DNA of 64,000 nt from Vagococcus luciliae (GTDB lineage: Bacteria > Bacillota > Bacilli > Lactobacillales > Vagococcaceae), in NCBI RefSeq assembly GCF_024637875.1, contig NZ_CP102451.1, positions 1-64,000 on the forward strand, written 5' to 3'. Below the pieces are notes generated by a model. It was not told the origin of the DNA. It did not search any database and saw nothing but the letters and a program-made list of their open reading frames with translations. Shown here piece by piece: positions 37,407-48,405 of this stretch; position 1 is the stretch's first letter, and every line of letters begins with the position of its first letter. The position numbers and the translations under genes were made by a program.

Positions 37407-38675
37407 TTATTTTTTTCTTCTAAAGAAAGGTGGTGTACTTAATTCATCTTCCGCTTCTAAAGGATGATCAGAATCTTGGTTAGCATTATCATAATCTTTT
37501 CTGTCAATTGTTTCAAACTGAGTTTCGTCTGGAACTTGACGGGTTGATGGTTCACGTTTTAAATCCCAATCACCAAATGCACTTGTTTGTGCTGTGCGTG
37601 ATGAATCTATTTCTGGAACTTCACGAATAGGTTCTTGAACTGATCTTGCTTGTCTCTGTTGAACCATTCCATTTGGTGTAGTCACATTATTTCTTCCCAT
37701 CGGTTGACGTTCTTTTTTCCCTGGATCAATTCCTGTTGCAATGACAGTAACAACAATCTCATCACCTAATTGATCATTAACTGATGTTCCTAAAATAATA
37801 TTTACATCTCCACCTGTGGCACTTGCTACAATTTCAGACGCATCTTGAGCTTCAAATAAAGTCATATCTGCCCCACCAGTGATATTTAATAGTACTTGTT
37901 CAGCACCTTCAATAGATGTTTCAAGCAACGGAGATGCAATAGCTTTTCTAGTGGCCTCAATCACACGATCTTCTCCATTTGCAACACCAATCCCCATCAG
38001 AGCAGTTCCTTGATTTTCCATCACTGTTTTAACATCTGCAAAGTCTAAATTGACATAGCCAGGAGATGTAATTAAATCAGAAATTCCTTGTACACCTTGA
38101 CGTAATACATTGTCAGCTTCTCTGAAAGCTTCCAACATTGGTGTTCTTTTATCAACAATTTCCAATAAACGATTATTAGAAATAATTACCAAAGTATCCA
38201 CATTTTCTTTTAAAGCTGAAATTCCTTCAGCTGCAAAACGACTACGTTTTGGACCTTCAAAGCTAAATGGACGTGTCACAACACCGACTGTTAAAGCACC
38301 TTGTTCTTTAGCAATTCCAGCTACTACAGGTGCAGCACCTGTACCGGTACCACCACCCATTCCAGCAGTAATAAATACTAAATCAGCACCTTTTAATGCT
38401 TCAGCAATTAAATCTTCGCTTTCAGATGCAGCTTTTTCACCAATATCTGGTAAAGATCCAGCACCTAAACCTTTTGTAAATTTAGGTCCTAATTGGATGA
38501 CAGTTTCTGCTTTAGAATGTTGTAATGCTTGAACGTCTGTGTTTGCGACGATAAACTCTACACCTTTTACTCCTTCATCAATCATACGGTTTACTGCGTT
38601 ACCGCCACCGCCACCGACACCAATAACTTTAATTACCGCGCCAGTATTTACAGTATTATCTAATGAAAATTCCAT
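37407..38675 (-). CDS. ftsZ: Cell division GTPase FtsZ
   Basis: Tubulin-like GTPase that forms the Z ring. 422 residues: [15 protein letters not shown], the tubulin signature [14 protein letters not shown] (about residue 105), T7 loop [11 protein letters not shown], a variable acidic linker and a C-terminal tail containing [11 protein letters not shown], the peptide that binds FtsA, SepF and EzrA. Follows ftsA by 21 bases. Confidence 0.98.
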   Translation of the reverse strand: MEFSLDNTVNTGAVIKVIGVGGGGGNAVNRMIDEGVKGVEFIVANTDVQALQHSKAETVIQLGPKFTKGLGAGSLPDIGEKAASESEDLIAEALKGADLVFITAGMGGGTGTGAAPVVAGIAKEQGALTVGVVTRPFSFEGPKRSRFAAEGISALKENVDTLVIISNNRLLEIVDKRTPMLEAFREADNVLRQGVQGISDLITSPGYVNLDFADVKTVMENQGTALMGIGVANGEDRVIEATRKAIASPLLETSIEGAEQVLLNITGGADMTLFEAQDASEIVASATGGDVNIILGTSVNDQLGDEIVVTVIATGIDPGKKERQPMGRNNVTTPNGMVQQRQARSVQEPIREVPEIDSSRTAQTSAFGDWDLKREPSTRQVPDETQFETIDRKDYDNANQDSDHPLEAEDELSTPPFFRRKK

Positions 38676-38696
38676 TATTTGTTTCCTCCTAGACTA

Positions 38697-40037
38697 TTAG
38701 TCAAATATATTGGATAAGAAACCTTTTACTCTACCGCCAAAACCTTCTTCTTTTTCTTTTACAGGTTCATTGACAGACATATCTGTAACAGGTTCTTGTG
38801 CTTGTTGTACAGCTTTTTCATGTTGCTTAGTCTCTACTGAAGTTTCACGAACAGGTTTAGTTGTTCGTTTTTTATCACCAGTAACGGCTAATTTAGTCAC
38901 ATGATAAACCTCATCAAGTTGTGCGACATACTCAACAATAGCAATTGCATTAGCATATACAGGATTACGTAATCCCATATGATTTGGAACATACAATTTA
39001 ACGTTTGTTCCAAACATATCTGCTGCTAACTCGACTACTCCTGGCAAGCTTGCGGCTCCACCAGTTAAAATAACACCACCTGGTAAATTAAGTGCATCAA
39101 TGCTATCTAACATCATTTTTGATTTTGAAAAAATTTGTTCAACACGTGCTTCTATAATTTCTGATAAATAACGTTCATCAATTTTTACTGGTTCATTTTT
39201 ACCGATGACATCAACAGGAAATTCTTCATTTGGTGAAGTTCTTTCTGGATAGGCATATCCATAGTTGATTTTTAATGCTTCTGCATTAGTTAATGATGTG
39301 TTTAAAACAACAGAAATATCTTTTGTTACAAATTCTCCACCTTCTTGTTCAACGTGTGAGAATTTTAATTCACGTTCATACATTACAGAGGTAGTTGTTT
39401 GTCCACCACCCATGTCAATAATAGTTGTCCCAAAATCTTTTTCTCCATCTGAAAGAATAGATGACGCCAAAGCTAAAGGAGCAATGACCATTTCATCAAT
39501 CACCAGTCCAGCTTTTTCAACACATTTTTGAATGTTGTGAACAATCGTTTTTGGCCCAGTATATAATAACCCCTTCATATCTAGACGAACACCAATCATA
39601 CCTCTTGGATCTTTGATACCCTCAAAACCATCCACTTTGAATTCTTGAGGAATTAAAGTAATGACCTGACGTTCTGGAGGTGTTGAACGCACTACTGCTG
39701 CTGAAGCAACATTTTTAACGTCTCTATCCGTAATTTCTTTTGACTCATTGTTAACAGCAATCATACCTTCACATTTTTCTACTTCTAAAAGATTAGCCGG
39801 AATACCTACACTAACACTTTTAATTTGAACACCTGATTTTTCTTCTGCTTGTTTAATTGCTCTTTGAACGGATTGAACAGCTTTGTCTATATCAATAACA
39901 ATACCACGATCCAACCCTTTTGATTTTGCATTTCCTACACCAATAATGTTAATTTGATTTTCTATGTACTCAGCTACAACAACTTTTATTGATGTTGTAC
40001 CGATATCAAGACTTACATATATTCCTGTTTTTGCCAT
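38697..40037 (-). CDS. ftsA: Cell division protein FtsA
   Basis: Actin-like ATPase that anchors FtsZ to the membrane. 446 residues: SLDIGTTSIKVVVAE phosphate loop, the 1C domain, IIDMGGGQTTTSV, and ILTGGAASLPGV, then a disordered segment rich in Thr, Glu and Pro (about 385-430) before the C-terminal amphipathic helix GGRVKGFLSNIFD. The upstream gap of 131 bases to divIB may hold an extra promoter for ftsAZ. Confidence 0.97.
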   Translation of the reverse strand: MAKTGIYVSLDIGTTSIKVVVAEYIENQINIIGVGNAKSKGLDRGIVIDIDKAVQSVQRAIKQAEEKSGVQIKSVSVGIPANLLEVEKCEGMIAVNNESKEITDRDVKNVASAAVVRSTPPERQVITLIPQEFKVDGFEGIKDPRGMIGVRLDMKGLLYTGPKTIVHNIQKCVEKAGLVIDEMVIAPLALASSILSDGEKDFGTTIIDMGGGQTTTSVMYERELKFSHVEQEGGEFVTKDISVVLNTSLTNAEALKINYGYAYPERTSPNEEFPVDVIGKNEPVKIDERYLSEIIEARVEQIFSKSKMMLDSIDALNLPGGVILTGGAASLPGVVELAADMFGTNVKLYVPNHMGLRNPVYANAIAIVEYVAQLDEVYHVTKLAVTGDKKRTTKPVRETSVETKQHEKAVQQAQEPVTDMSVNEPVKEKEEGFGGRVKGFLSNIFD

Positions 40038-40168
40038 GAAAGGTCTTCCCTCCTATAATTCTAACAAAGTCTTCCTTTATTATATGCATAATACCTCACA
40101 CCATTCTATCATAAATAGTACTATGAAATAAAGAAGAATACTATAATTGCTAGTTTTTTTTCTGAACG

Positions 40169-41098
40169 TTAAAAACCATTATTTATACTCTCGCTTGAAT
40201 TTTCGTCCGATAAACCCTCACTTGAGTCACTATTTTGTGTCTCTAAAGGATATGAAAATACTCCTGTTTTCCCCGCTTCCATATCAATGACACCTTTTGA
40301 CTTCATTTCTGCTGCAATTTTATCATAAAAAACTAATTTATCCGCAATTGTTGTTGATAATCCAATTACTTGATTGCCATCCTTCATGTTTAATTTAATT
40401 CTAAAGGGATTCTTTTGAGTGGCCTGTGACTCAATAGAAATAATCTCTGATTTCATCTTTGGCGAAAATTTTTCATAAGATGTCAAAAATGACTTCAACC
40501 CTTCCCCTTCTTTAAAATCAATTAACTGTGGCAATTTTTTTTCTGATTCTTTTGCTGTTTCACTTAAAATTTTTCCATTAGATAAAACAGGATACATTTT
40601 ATCATTTCTTAATAAAACAGCCAGGACCTCATACTCTGTTACATTTATATCAAAATGATTGAATTGTTTAATCCTTAATGTCGCTGTGTTAATTCTTGGA
40701 TTTTCCTTTATCACTCTTTTCATGTCATTTGATTTATTGAAATACTGAGGCCATAATCCTTCGCCTAATTTAAGGTGACTTGATTTTATAATTGTTTGAC
40801 TATCTGCTTTATCAATTCCAGTAACTTCTATATTTTGTAATTTACTTAAAGGGGAAATAATATAAAGAGTAATAAGTATTCCCACCGTTAAGGTAATTAA
40901 AATACTCGTTAATCTTCTAGTTAGACGTTTTTCTTCATTAGGAGTTAAACCTTGAAATGGAGATAATTTATTGATTGTTTTCCTTCTCATAGAAAGTGTT
41001 TCTTGCCTGTTGCTATCTTTCAATTCTTTTTTTGGTGATTTTATCAATCGATGATTACCTCGATTTTCTCCTTTATCATCCTCTTTTTTGTTTGACAT
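40169..41098 (-). CDS. divIB: Cell division protein DivIB/FtsQ
   Basis: Bitopic septum protein of 309 residues. A basic cytosolic N terminus of about 90 residues, one transmembrane helix (about 68-88), then POTRA (SKLQNIEVTGIDKADSQTIIKSSHLKLGEGLW) and beta domains, and an Asn/Ser-rich tail. It works with FtsL and DivIC. Located between murG and ftsA as usual. Confidence 0.95.
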   Translation of the reverse strand: MSNKKEDDKGENRGNHRLIKSPKKELKDSNRQETLSMRRKTINKLSPFQGLTPNEEKRLTRRLTSILITLTVGILITLYIISPLSKLQNIEVTGIDKADSQTIIKSSHLKLGEGLWPQYFNKSNDMKRVIKENPRINTATLRIKQFNHFDINVTEYEVLAVLLRNDKMYPVLSNGKILSETAKESEKKLPQLIDFKEGEGLKSFLTSYEKFSPKMKSEIISIESQATQKNPFRIKLNMKDGNQVIGLSTTIADKLVFYDKIAAEMKSKGVIDMEAGKTGVFSYPLETQNSDSSEGLSDENSSESINNGF

Positions 41099-41119
41099 CC
41101 CTTACTAGCCCTCCTTAAA

Positions 41120-42208
41120 TTAGGTTAGTTCCTGAATCAAACCACACAATCGATCCATCGCATCAGGAATACCTTCAGCCTTTGATGCTTTTGCCATAGT
41201 TTGTCTATAATTATCATCTAACATTAACTTGTCTACTTGCTCAACCAACGATTTACCTGTCAGTTCACTATCTTTAATCATCAATGCTGCTTGCTTATCA
41301 ACAAGACTTTTAGCATTTTTTGTTTGATGATCATCTGTAACATTAGGACTAGGAACTAATATAGAAGGTAATCCTAAGGCTGTAATTTCTGCCATACTAG
41401 TCGCGCCGGCTCTTCCGACTAATGCTTCTACATTGATTAAAACGTCAATCATATTATCAATATATGGCACTACTGTTACATTAGTTAATTGCTTAATTAG
41501 CTCTTCTTTTTCTTTAAATTCATCAAAATAAATAGTCCCAGAAGCATATAATACCTGATATGGTTTTCCTTTAAATAATGGTAATGCGTCTTTCATCGCG
41601 TTATTAATAGTCTGAGCTCCACGGCTGCCACCAAAAATAACGATAGTGGGTTTATCAGAATCCAAACCATATTCCTCTAATACCTCTTTTTTATCTACCA
41701 TCATCACTTCTTGAGCTCGTGGATTCCCTACTAATGCAACTTTTTCTTTTGGAAAATACTCGGCTGCATCAGTAAAACAAATTCCTACTTTATCAACATA
41801 TTTTGATAAAAACTTATTCGTCATACCTGCAACGCTATTTTGTTCATGAATAATTGTTGGAATATTTAATTTACTCGCTGCATAAACAACCGATCCACAA
41901 ACATATCCGCCTGTTCCAATCACAATATCAGGTTGAAATTCCTTAATATATTTTTTAGCTTGTTTAATACTTGTTAAAAATAAATACACTGTTTTAAAAT
42001 TTTTTAACGTTAGTGATCTATAAAACCCTTGAATTTCAATTGTTTTAAATGGAATATTTTGACTAGGCACTAACTGACTTTCTAGCCCTTTTTCTGTTCC
42101 AATATATAAAAATTCTGAATCTGGGTATTTTTCTTTAATATAGCGAACAATAGAAATAGCTGGATAAATATGTCCACCAGTTCCTCCACCTGATACTAAT
42201 ACTTTCAT
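41120..42208 (-). CDS. murG: Lipid II synthase MurG
   Basis: Adds GlcNAc from UDP-GlcNAc to lipid I on the inner membrane face. 362 residues with the [11 protein letters not shown] start, [36 protein letters not shown] and [19 protein letters not shown] motifs. Complete and standard, 3 bases downstream of murD. Confidence 0.97.
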   Translation of the reverse strand: MKVLVSGGGTGGHIYPAISIVRYIKEKYPDSEFLYIGTEKGLESQLVPSQNIPFKTIEIQGFYRSLTLKNFKTVYLFLTSIKQAKKYIKEFQPDIVIGTGGYVCGSVVYAASKLNIPTIIHEQNSVAGMTNKFLSKYVDKVGICFTDAAEYFPKEKVALVGNPRAQEVMMVDKKEVLEEYGLDSDKPTIVIFGGSRGAQTINNAMKDALPLFKGKPYQVLYASGTIYFDEFKEKEELIKQLTNVTVVPYIDNMIDVLINVEALVGRAGATSMAEITALGLPSILVPSPNVTDDHQTKNAKSLVDKQAALMIKDSELTGKSLVEQVDKLMLDDNYRQTMAKASKAEGIPDAMDRLCGLIQELT

Positions 42209-42210
42209 TA

Positions 42211-43572
42211 TTATTTCCCTACTTGCTTAGTTATTTCTGCTACAAATTCTTCCCCACGGGTTTCAAAGTTTGGATACATATCCCAACTAGCACATGCCGG
42301 TGACAAAAGAATCGTATCTTCTGGTTGTGCCACTCTTAATGCTTCTGTCACTGCTTTTTTCATGTTATCAACACAAATAATTTCTGATACTTGCGCTTTT
42401 TTGGCTGCTTCTTTTAATTTATCTTTTGTCTCGCCTAATAATACAATAGCTTTTAGTTGCTCAATAGCTGGTATAAATTCATCAAACGAATTTCCTCTAT
42501 CAAGCCCTCCAGCAATTAATACTAATTGTTCATTATCAAACCCACTAATTGCCTTTTTAGCGGCTAAAATATTAGTCGCTTTTGAATCATTGTATACTTT
42601 GATTTCATTATATGTCCCAATATACTCTGTTCTATGGGGAACCCCTGAGAAGAGTGACAAACTTTTTTTGATTGATTCATTATCAACGCCCGAGACTTTT
42701 GCTACACAAATTGCTGCTAGAGCATTTTCAACATTATGCAAACCTGGGACACCTAATTCAGTTGATTTCATAATTTTCTCATCTTGATACATTAACCAAT
42801 CATTTTCTAAATAAGCTCCATTAACTTTTTTAGATACTGAAAAATAAATCACGGTTGCCTTAGATTGTTTTGATAGTTCAACGACTTCAGGCAAATCAGC
42901 ATTTAAAATTAATGTATTATTCTCTGTCATGTTTTTTTGAATGCGCCATTTAGCTTTAACATACTCATCTCTTGAACCATGATAATCAATATGAGCTTCA
43001 TAAATATTAGTAATAACTGCTATTTCAGGCTTAAATTCATCAATTCCCATTAGTTGAAAACTCGATAATTCTGTTACTAATACATTATCTTCTGTAGCCT
43101 TTAATACGACATCACTTGTTGGAAAACCAATATTTCCAGCTAAAAGTGCCTTATTAGGTTGATAAGTATCAAATATTTGCTTAATCATGGTTGTAGTCGT
43201 TGTTTTACCATTTGTTCCTGTAATGCCAATAAAAGGTGCTTCTGATACTTGATACGCTAATTCAACCTCTGTAATAATTGGAATTTCTTTTTTTATTGCT
43301 TTTTCGAGAATAGGATTCGTGTAAGGAATCCCAGGATTTTTCACAATAAGAGAAAATCCTTCATCAAGAAGATCTAAAGGATGACCATCAGTAATGACTG
43401 TTATACCTGCTTCTAATAATTCTTGAGCTTCTTTGTTATCTTCTAATTTTTTCGCATCATTGACTGTAACAAATGCCCCTAATTCATGCAATAACTTAGC
43501 AGCGGCAACACCACTTCTAGCTAACCCTAATACTAAAATCTTTTCATTTGCATAACGCTTTGACTGTTTCAT
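42211..43572 (-). CDS. murD: UDP-MurNAc-L-alanine:D-glutamate ligase MurD
   Basis: Cytosolic Mur ligase, 453 residues: [17 protein letters not shown] loop [13 protein letters not shown] (about residue 119), [25 protein letters not shown]-type NxxxHR motif (PHRTEYI), and VYNDSKATN. The ftsW/spoVE gene found after murD in Bacillus is absent, as is normal for Enterococcaceae. Confidence 0.97.
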   Translation of the reverse strand: MKQSKRYANEKILVLGLARSGVAAAKLLHELGAFVTVNDAKKLEDNKEAQELLEAGITVITDGHPLDLLDEGFSLIVKNPGIPYTNPILEKAIKKEIPIITEVELAYQVSEAPFIGITGTNGKTTTTTMIKQIFDTYQPNKALLAGNIGFPTSDVVLKATEDNVLVTELSSFQLMGIDEFKPEIAVITNIYEAHIDYHGSRDEYVKAKWRIQKNMTENNTLILNADLPEVVELSKQSKATVIYFSVSKKVNGAYLENDWLMYQDEKIMKSTELGVPGLHNVENALAAICVAKVSGVDNESIKKSLSLFSGVPHRTEYIGTYNEIKVYNDSKATNILAAKKAISGFDNEQLVLIAGGLDRGNSFDEFIPAIEQLKAIVLLGETKDKLKEAAKKAQVSEIICVDNMKKAVTEALRVAQPEDTILLSPACASWDMYPNFETRGEEFVAEITKQVGK

Positions 43573-43585
43573 CCTTGATATCTCC

Positions 43586-44554
43586 TTAATTATATAAAAT
43601 GCCCAATGTCAATGCTGACATCACTAATCCTACTATCCAAAAAACAATGTCTATCTTCCATTCTGACCAACCACTTAATTCAAAATGGTGGTGTATTGGA
43701 GACATTTTAAAAATACGTTTGCCTGTTAATTTAAATGATGCTACCTGTAACATGACACTAAGTGTTTCTATAACATACACTAAACCGATTAATAAAAGTG
43801 TCCATTCTTGATGAAGTAAAATAGAAATAGTGGCTAACATACCACCCAAAGCAAGAGAGCCAACATCTCCCATAAAAATTTTTGCTGGTTTTTTATTAAA
43901 AATTAAAAAGCCAAAAAGTGCTCCAACAGTTGCTAGGCAAATTAATTCAATAGCAAACTGTTCTTGTTTGTATGCAATAATGGCATAGGTTCCAAAAGAA
44001 ATCATCCCTAAACCAGATACTAAACCATCAATACCATCTGTTAAATTCACTGCATTGGAAAACCCGACCAACCAAATCACAGCAAATAATCCATATAAAA
44101 AGCCAAAATTAACATTTCCAATCAGTGGGATAAATAATTCATCTGTTACACCATTTGATTTCATCACAGCATAAAGAATAATCCCACCAACAATTTGACC
44201 AATTAATTTTTGTTTTGAATTTAATCCTAAATTTCTTTTTTTAAACACTTTAATGAAATCATCAAGGAATCCTAATAGTCCGTATAAAAACATAATAAAT
44301 AAAATACTCCAAAAAGAAAATGTCATTTCTTTTTGCCAAGCACCAACAATAAGAGAGGTTAACAAAATACTTATTAAAAAAACAACTCCTCCCATAGTTG
44401 GTGTCCCAGATTTTGCAAGATGACCTTCAGGACCTTCTTCACGAATTGCTTGTCCCATTTTTTTCATTTTAAAATAACCTATAAATAGTGGCATAACCAT
44501 CAATACAAAAGCCACTGCCAATGATAATGGTATTAATAATTCTACTCCGTTCAT
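43586..44554 (-). CDS. mraY: Phospho-MurNAc-pentapeptide translocase MraY
   Basis: Makes lipid I on undecaprenyl phosphate. 322 residues, about ten transmembrane helices, GTPTMGGVVF, LDDFIKV (metal-binding Asp pair), NAVNLTDGIDGL, IFMGDVGSLALGG and the histidine motif SPIHHHFELSGWSE. Same superfamily as the tagO gene at the left edge. Confidence 0.98.
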   Translation of the reverse strand: MNGVELLIPLSLAVAFVLMVMPLFIGYFKMKKMGQAIREEGPEGHLAKSGTPTMGGVVFLISILLTSLIVGAWQKEMTFSFWSILFIMFLYGLLGFLDDFIKVFKKRNLGLNSKQKLIGQIVGGIILYAVMKSNGVTDELFIPLIGNVNFGFLYGLFAVIWLVGFSNAVNLTDGIDGLVSGLGMISFGTYAIIAYKQEQFAIELICLATVGALFGFLIFNKKPAKIFMGDVGSLALGGMLATISILLHQEWTLLLIGLVYVIETLSVMLQVASFKLTGKRIFKMSPIHHHFELSGWSEWKIDIVFWIVGLVMSALTLGILYN

Positions 44555-44555
44555 G

Positions 44556-46451
44556 TTATTCTCCTTTATCCGTTGTGGTGTCTACCTTAAAAGCATGCTT
44601 TAACATACCATTTGATATTTCTGAAATTAATTCTGATGGTGACCCAAATTCACCAGTAATCACTGGTTTTTTCATTGTAACGTACATGATATATTCTGGA
44701 TTTTCTGTCGGTGCAATTTGAACCACTGAATAAATATAATCATTGGCTCCTGTTAAAAGTTGTCCATTTTCAAATATTTGGGCTGTTCCTGTTTTCGCAG
44801 AAACATTCACACCATCAATATTATAAATACCATACCCAGTCCCATATATTTCGTCATTGACAGTATCTTGCATGTATTCAAGAACTGTTTTTGCTGTTGC
44901 AGCTTTTATCGGTTCTCCTACAACTTCTGTTTTAATTTCTTTTTCTTTTCCATCTTTATCCACTATTTTCTTAATGTATCGCGGTTTTAACATTTTACCC
45001 TCATTTGTTATGGCTGTATATGCTTGCATCATCTGCATATTTGTCACAGAAATAGCTTGTCCAAAAGCTGTCATCGCCATATCAACAGGATTTTTATCAC
45101 TAATGCTTCCTGTTGCTTCAAGAGGCAATCCAGAATCAGTTGAATGGCCAAATCCAAAACGTTCCAAATACTCTGGCCATATTGAACCCATTTTTTGTTC
45201 CAAATTAACCATACCAACGTTACTTGACCAAGCCAATGCCTGTCTATACGTCAACTGTCCTTTTCCAGCCGGTACCCAGTCACTAATTGTCGCATCATAT
45301 AACTGAGTTCGTCCTGAGCTAAATGTCTCATTATATGGAAATTTTCCCGAATCAATGGCTGCTGCAACGGTAAAGACTTTCATCGTAGAACCAGGCTCAA
45401 ATGGTCGTTGAACAAGTAAATTTTCCCAAACAGGATCAGGTTTCCCTTTTTCTTTATATAATCCTTCTTTTGTTTGTGGATCAAAAGTTGGACGTTGTGA
45501 CGCTGCTAAAATATCACCAGTTTTAGCATCCATTAAAATAGCTGTCATATCCTCTGGTTTAGCTTTTTCATTCACACTATCCATCACATCTTCTAGCCTT
45601 GTTTGTAAGTTAGTATCTAATGTTGTATAAATATCTTGTCCATCTTTAGATTTTTTATCAATGACTTCTGTCCCAGGAAGTTCATTTCCTTTACTATCTT
45701 TTTGGTAATATTTAAAGCCATCTTCTCCTTTTAATACATTATCATAGGCATTTTCTATACCTAATCCATTTTTACCACTTAATTTACTATTTTCTTTATC
45801 CGTATCTTCTGGTTGTGCATATCCTATGAAATAAGAAGCAAATTTTCCATTTGGATATAATCTGTCAGGGTGTTCCTTAAAATAGATACCAGTAATATCC
45901 TCTTTTTTTAATGCTTCCTCAATATTGTTTCTAGTTTCTAAACTTAGATTTTTTCCTTTAGAGCCAAATTCTACATTAGTAATTAACTTACCGTCTTTAT
46001 TTTTCTTAGGTGTTAATTGTTCTAAAACAAGTTTTTTCTCAATTCCAGTATATTTATTTAAAATATCAGCAATTTTATCATGATCTTTATCATGAACAAA
46101 AAGCTCCACGTTATTAATCCCTTTATAGTTTTTGTCAAGTTCTGCATATAACGAATAAGAAGTAGCATCTTCAGCAAGTGGCAGCCCATTACGATCGAAA
46201 ATGGTTCCACGTTTTGCTTTTATAACGCTACTTCCTTGATATATTTTTTGTCTTTCAGAATCAAGACTTTGCGAACCGACTTTACCAACTGTTATGATGT
46301 AAACGAAACGTAAAGAAATTAAAACAAAAACAGCAATAGAAGCATAAAACAGGATAACCCCCACTTTTTTTCTATTGCCTGCTGGTGTTAAACTTTTTTC
46401 TTGTATTTTTTTGTTTATTTTTCTAAAAAATTCTTTTATTTTTTTCATCAT
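44556..46451 (-). CDS. Class B penicillin-binding protein of the division cluster, without PASTA domains
   Basis: Septal transpeptidase, PBP2X/PBP2B family, 631 residues: cytosolic basic segment, one transmembrane helix (about 28-50), pedestal domain beginning KAKRGTIFDRNG, then the transpeptidase domain with the active serine in EPGSTMKVFT, SxN in AWSSNVG, and SAKTGTAQ. After the transpeptidase domain only a short tail remains; the two PASTA domains seen in Bacillus PBP2B and pneumococcal PBP2x are missing. The start (ATGATG) overlaps the ftsL stop. Confidence 0.94.
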   Translation of the reverse strand: MMKKIKEFFRKINKKIQEKSLTPAGNRKKVGVILFYASIAVFVLISLRFVYIITVGKVGSQSLDSERQKIYQGSSVIKAKRGTIFDRNGLPLAEDATSYSLYAELDKNYKGINNVELFVHDKDHDKIADILNKYTGIEKKLVLEQLTPKKNKDGKLITNVEFGSKGKNLSLETRNNIEEALKKEDITGIYFKEHPDRLYPNGKFASYFIGYAQPEDTDKENSKLSGKNGLGIENAYDNVLKGEDGFKYYQKDSKGNELPGTEVIDKKSKDGQDIYTTLDTNLQTRLEDVMDSVNEKAKPEDMTAILMDAKTGDILAASQRPTFDPQTKEGLYKEKGKPDPVWENLLVQRPFEPGSTMKVFTVAAAIDSGKFPYNETFSSGRTQLYDATISDWVPAGKGQLTYRQALAWSSNVGMVNLEQKMGSIWPEYLERFGFGHSTDSGLPLEATGSISDKNPVDMAMTAFGQAISVTNMQMMQAYTAITNEGKMLKPRYIKKIVDKDGKEKEIKTEVVGEPIKAATAKTVLEYMQDTVNDEIYGTGYGIYNIDGVNVSAKTGTAQIFENGQLLTGANDYIYSVVQIAPTENPEYIMYVTMKKPVITGEFGSPSELISEISNGMLKHAFKVDTTTDKGE

Positions 46452-46840
46452 TTTATTTTCCTTATATTCTCATCATGCATTTGCATTCCAGCAGATTCGG
46501 CAATCTTTTTCAAACGTTCAGTTCGTTGCAACTCATTTTTCTCTTGATCAAGAGTTTCAATATCTTGTTGCATCTGTTTGCTATCTGCCTGAAGTGAAGA
46601 AATAGCTTCTTCCTCACGGTTAATATAGGTTGTCATCCGAATAGTTGCAACAGCCAAACATAAAAACGTTGCAATAAATACGGTGAAAATAAACTTTTCT
46701 AATTTAGTCACTTTTTTTAATTTACTCTGTGGAATTATTGGAGGTTGTACTTCTTTCAATGTACTATTCTCCTTACTAACAGGTGAGTTAACTGGAGAAT
46801 CTTTATATGTAAATGGACTTTGCTTTTCTGGCAGAGACAT
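46448..46840 (-). CDS. ftsL: Cell division protein FtsL
   Basis: 130-residue bitopic protein: charged, proline-bearing cytosolic part (to about 50), a transmembrane helix (EKFIFTVFIATFLCLAVATI), and a coiled-coil extracellular part that pairs with DivIC. Overlaps the next gene by four bases (ATGA), so FtsL and the PBP are translated together. Confidence 0.93.
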   Translation of the reverse strand: MSLPEKQSPFTYKDSPVNSPVSKENSTLKEVQPPIIPQSKLKKVTKLEKFIFTVFIATFLCLAVATIRMTTYINREEEAISSLQADSKQMQQDIETLDQEKNELQRTERLKKIAESAGMQMHDENIRKIK

Positions 46841-46841
46841 G

Positions 46842-47807
46842 TTAATCCACCCTTTCAGGAGCTATTTTTTCGATAATACGTAATTTAGCACTACGAGATC
46901 GATTATTCATCCCAAGCTCTTCATCTGAGGCCACGATTGGTTTCCTATTAATCAATTTTATATCAGGTTGATATTCAACTGGTATGATAGGTAATCCAGG
47001 TGGCAAGTCTTGAGGTGTACTGTATTCCTTAAAAATATTTTTAACTAGCTTATCTTCTAATGAATGAAATGTGATGACACTAATTCGACCAGTTGGTTTC
47101 AGTAAATCAATGGCTTGTTCAAGTGTTTCACTAATAACATCTAACTCACTATTTACTTCAATACGAATCGCTTGAAAAATACGTTTAGCTGGATGTCCAC
47201 CTTTTCGTCTAGCAGGTGCTGGTATAGCTTCTTTAATAATTTCAACTAGCTCTCCCGTTGTTTCAATTGGTTTTTCAATCCGTCGTTTTTCAATCAAGCG
47301 AGCCACTTGTTTTGAAAATTTTTCTTCACCATACCTAAAGAATATTTTAACTAATTGTTCATAGGTATATTCATTTACAACTTCTTTAGCCGTTAAATAA
47401 TTTGTTTGGTCCATCCTCATATCTAATGGTGCATCCTGATGGTAGCTAAATCCTCTTTCTGCTTCATCTAACTGAGGTGATGACACACCCAAATCATAAA
47501 GAATTCCATCTACTTGTTGGACACCTAATTCATTCATTTTTTCTTTTAGATAACGAAAATTACTTTTAACAAACGTTACTTTATTTTGTTCTACTTCATC
47601 TAATAAAAATTTTTTAGCGTGTTCAATCGCACGTTCATCTTGATCAAAGGCATACAAATGGCCTTTATTGGATAACTTGGACAACAGATATTGACTATGT
47701 CCAGCACCACCCAATGTACAATCTATATATATTCCATCTGATTTTATGTTTAATCCATCTACTGTTTCTTTTAATAGAACAGTAATATGTTTAAATGTTT
47801 CTGACAT
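46842..47807 (-). CDS. rsmH: 16S rRNA m4C1402 methyltransferase RsmH
   Basis: N4-methylates C1402 of 16S rRNA in the decoding centre. 321 residues: [13 protein letters not shown], the SAM motif [28 protein letters not shown], and ERGFS/RVLRD-type motifs with [10 protein letters not shown]. The start at 47807 is chosen since the upstream ATG touches GGAG. Confidence 0.97.
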   Translation of the reverse strand: MSETFKHITVLLKETVDGLNIKSDGIYIDCTLGGAGHSQYLLSKLSNKGHLYAFDQDERAIEHAKKFLLDEVEQNKVTFVKSNFRYLKEKMNELGVQQVDGILYDLGVSSPQLDEAERGFSYHQDAPLDMRMDQTNYLTAKEVVNEYTYEQLVKIFFRYGEEKFSKQVARLIEKRRIEKPIETTGELVEIIKEAIPAPARRKGGHPAKRIFQAIRIEVNSELDVISETLEQAIDLLKPTGRISVITFHSLEDKLVKNIFKEYSTPQDLPPGLPIIPVEYQPDIKLINRKPIVASDEELGMNNRSRSAKLRIIEKIAPERVD

Positions 47808-47826
47808 TTTCATTCTCCATTTTTAC

Positions 47827-48258
47827 TTATATTCCAAAATCAATAAGGCTTTCTGCGATATCATCAAAATTTTCTTCAGCCTCTTTAGAAAATGCTAACC
47901 AGCGATTTTCGCTCCAAATTTCGATTCTATCGGATACCCCTATAATGATACAAGGTTTTTCTAATCCTGCAAATTGTCTTAATTTAATAGGAATATTAAT
48001 ACGTCCTTGCTTATCTATTTCACACTCTGTTGCTGCGGAATAAAAAAATCGAACGAATGTCCTAGCATCTTTTTTAGTAAGTGGCATGTTTTTCATACTT
48101 TCTTCTAGGCGAGACCAAGACTCTTGTGTATAACCAAATAAACAGCCATCCATTCCTCTGGTAACAATAAATCGTTCACCAAGAGAATCTCTTAATTTAG
48201 AGGGAACGATTAGACGTCCTTTTGAGTCAATATTATGCTGGAATTCTCCCATAAACAT
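47827..48258 (-). CDS. mraZ: MraZ transcriptional regulator of the dcw operon
   Basis: 143-residue AbrB-like DNA-binding protein with two DXXXR cores ([19 protein letters not shown] and [17 protein letters not shown]). It binds tandem boxes in its own leader and controls the dcw genes. Three such boxes are visible at 48297-48323. Confidence 0.97.
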   Translation of the reverse strand: MFMGEFQHNIDSKGRLIVPSKLRDSLGERFIVTRGMDGCLFGYTQESWSRLEESMKNMPLTKKDARTFVRFFYSAATECEIDKQGRINIPIKLRQFAGLEKPCIIIGVSDRIEIWSENRWLAFSKEAEENFDDIAESLIDFGI

Positions 48259-48296
48259 AACTAGGTCACCTCACAAAGCCACTCAATAATTTCAGT

Positions 48297-48323
48297 CTAC
48301 CACATTACCCCACTTTCTACCAC
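48297..48323 (-). promoter_or_regulatory. MraZ binding boxes
   Basis: Three direct repeats on the minus strand, GTGGTAG, GTGGGG and GTGGTAG, with repeat starts exactly 10 bases apart (GTGG every helical turn), 15 bases downstream of a TATAAT. This is the expected layout for MraZ autoregulation. Confidence 0.85.
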
Positions 48324-48338
48324 ATTCTTATAAAAAAA

Positions 48339-48366
48339 ATTATAATTTATCATAGATTTTAAATAA
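48339..48366 (-). promoter_or_regulatory. Promoter of the dcw operon
   Basis: TTATTT, 16-bp spacer, TATAAT; the -35 box is immediately behind the DUF3397 terminator, and the MraZ boxes overlap the start region. Confidence 0.6.
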
Positions 48367-48371
48367 TTATC

Positions 48372-48402
48372 AAAAAAGCATCTTCTACCTAATAGAAGAT
48401 GC
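48372..48402 (-). terminator. Terminator of the DUF3397 gene
   Basis: Perfect 10-bp stem GCATCTTCTA/TAGAAGATGC with loop of five and six T on the minus strand. Confidence 0.92.
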
Positions 48403-48405
48403 ATA

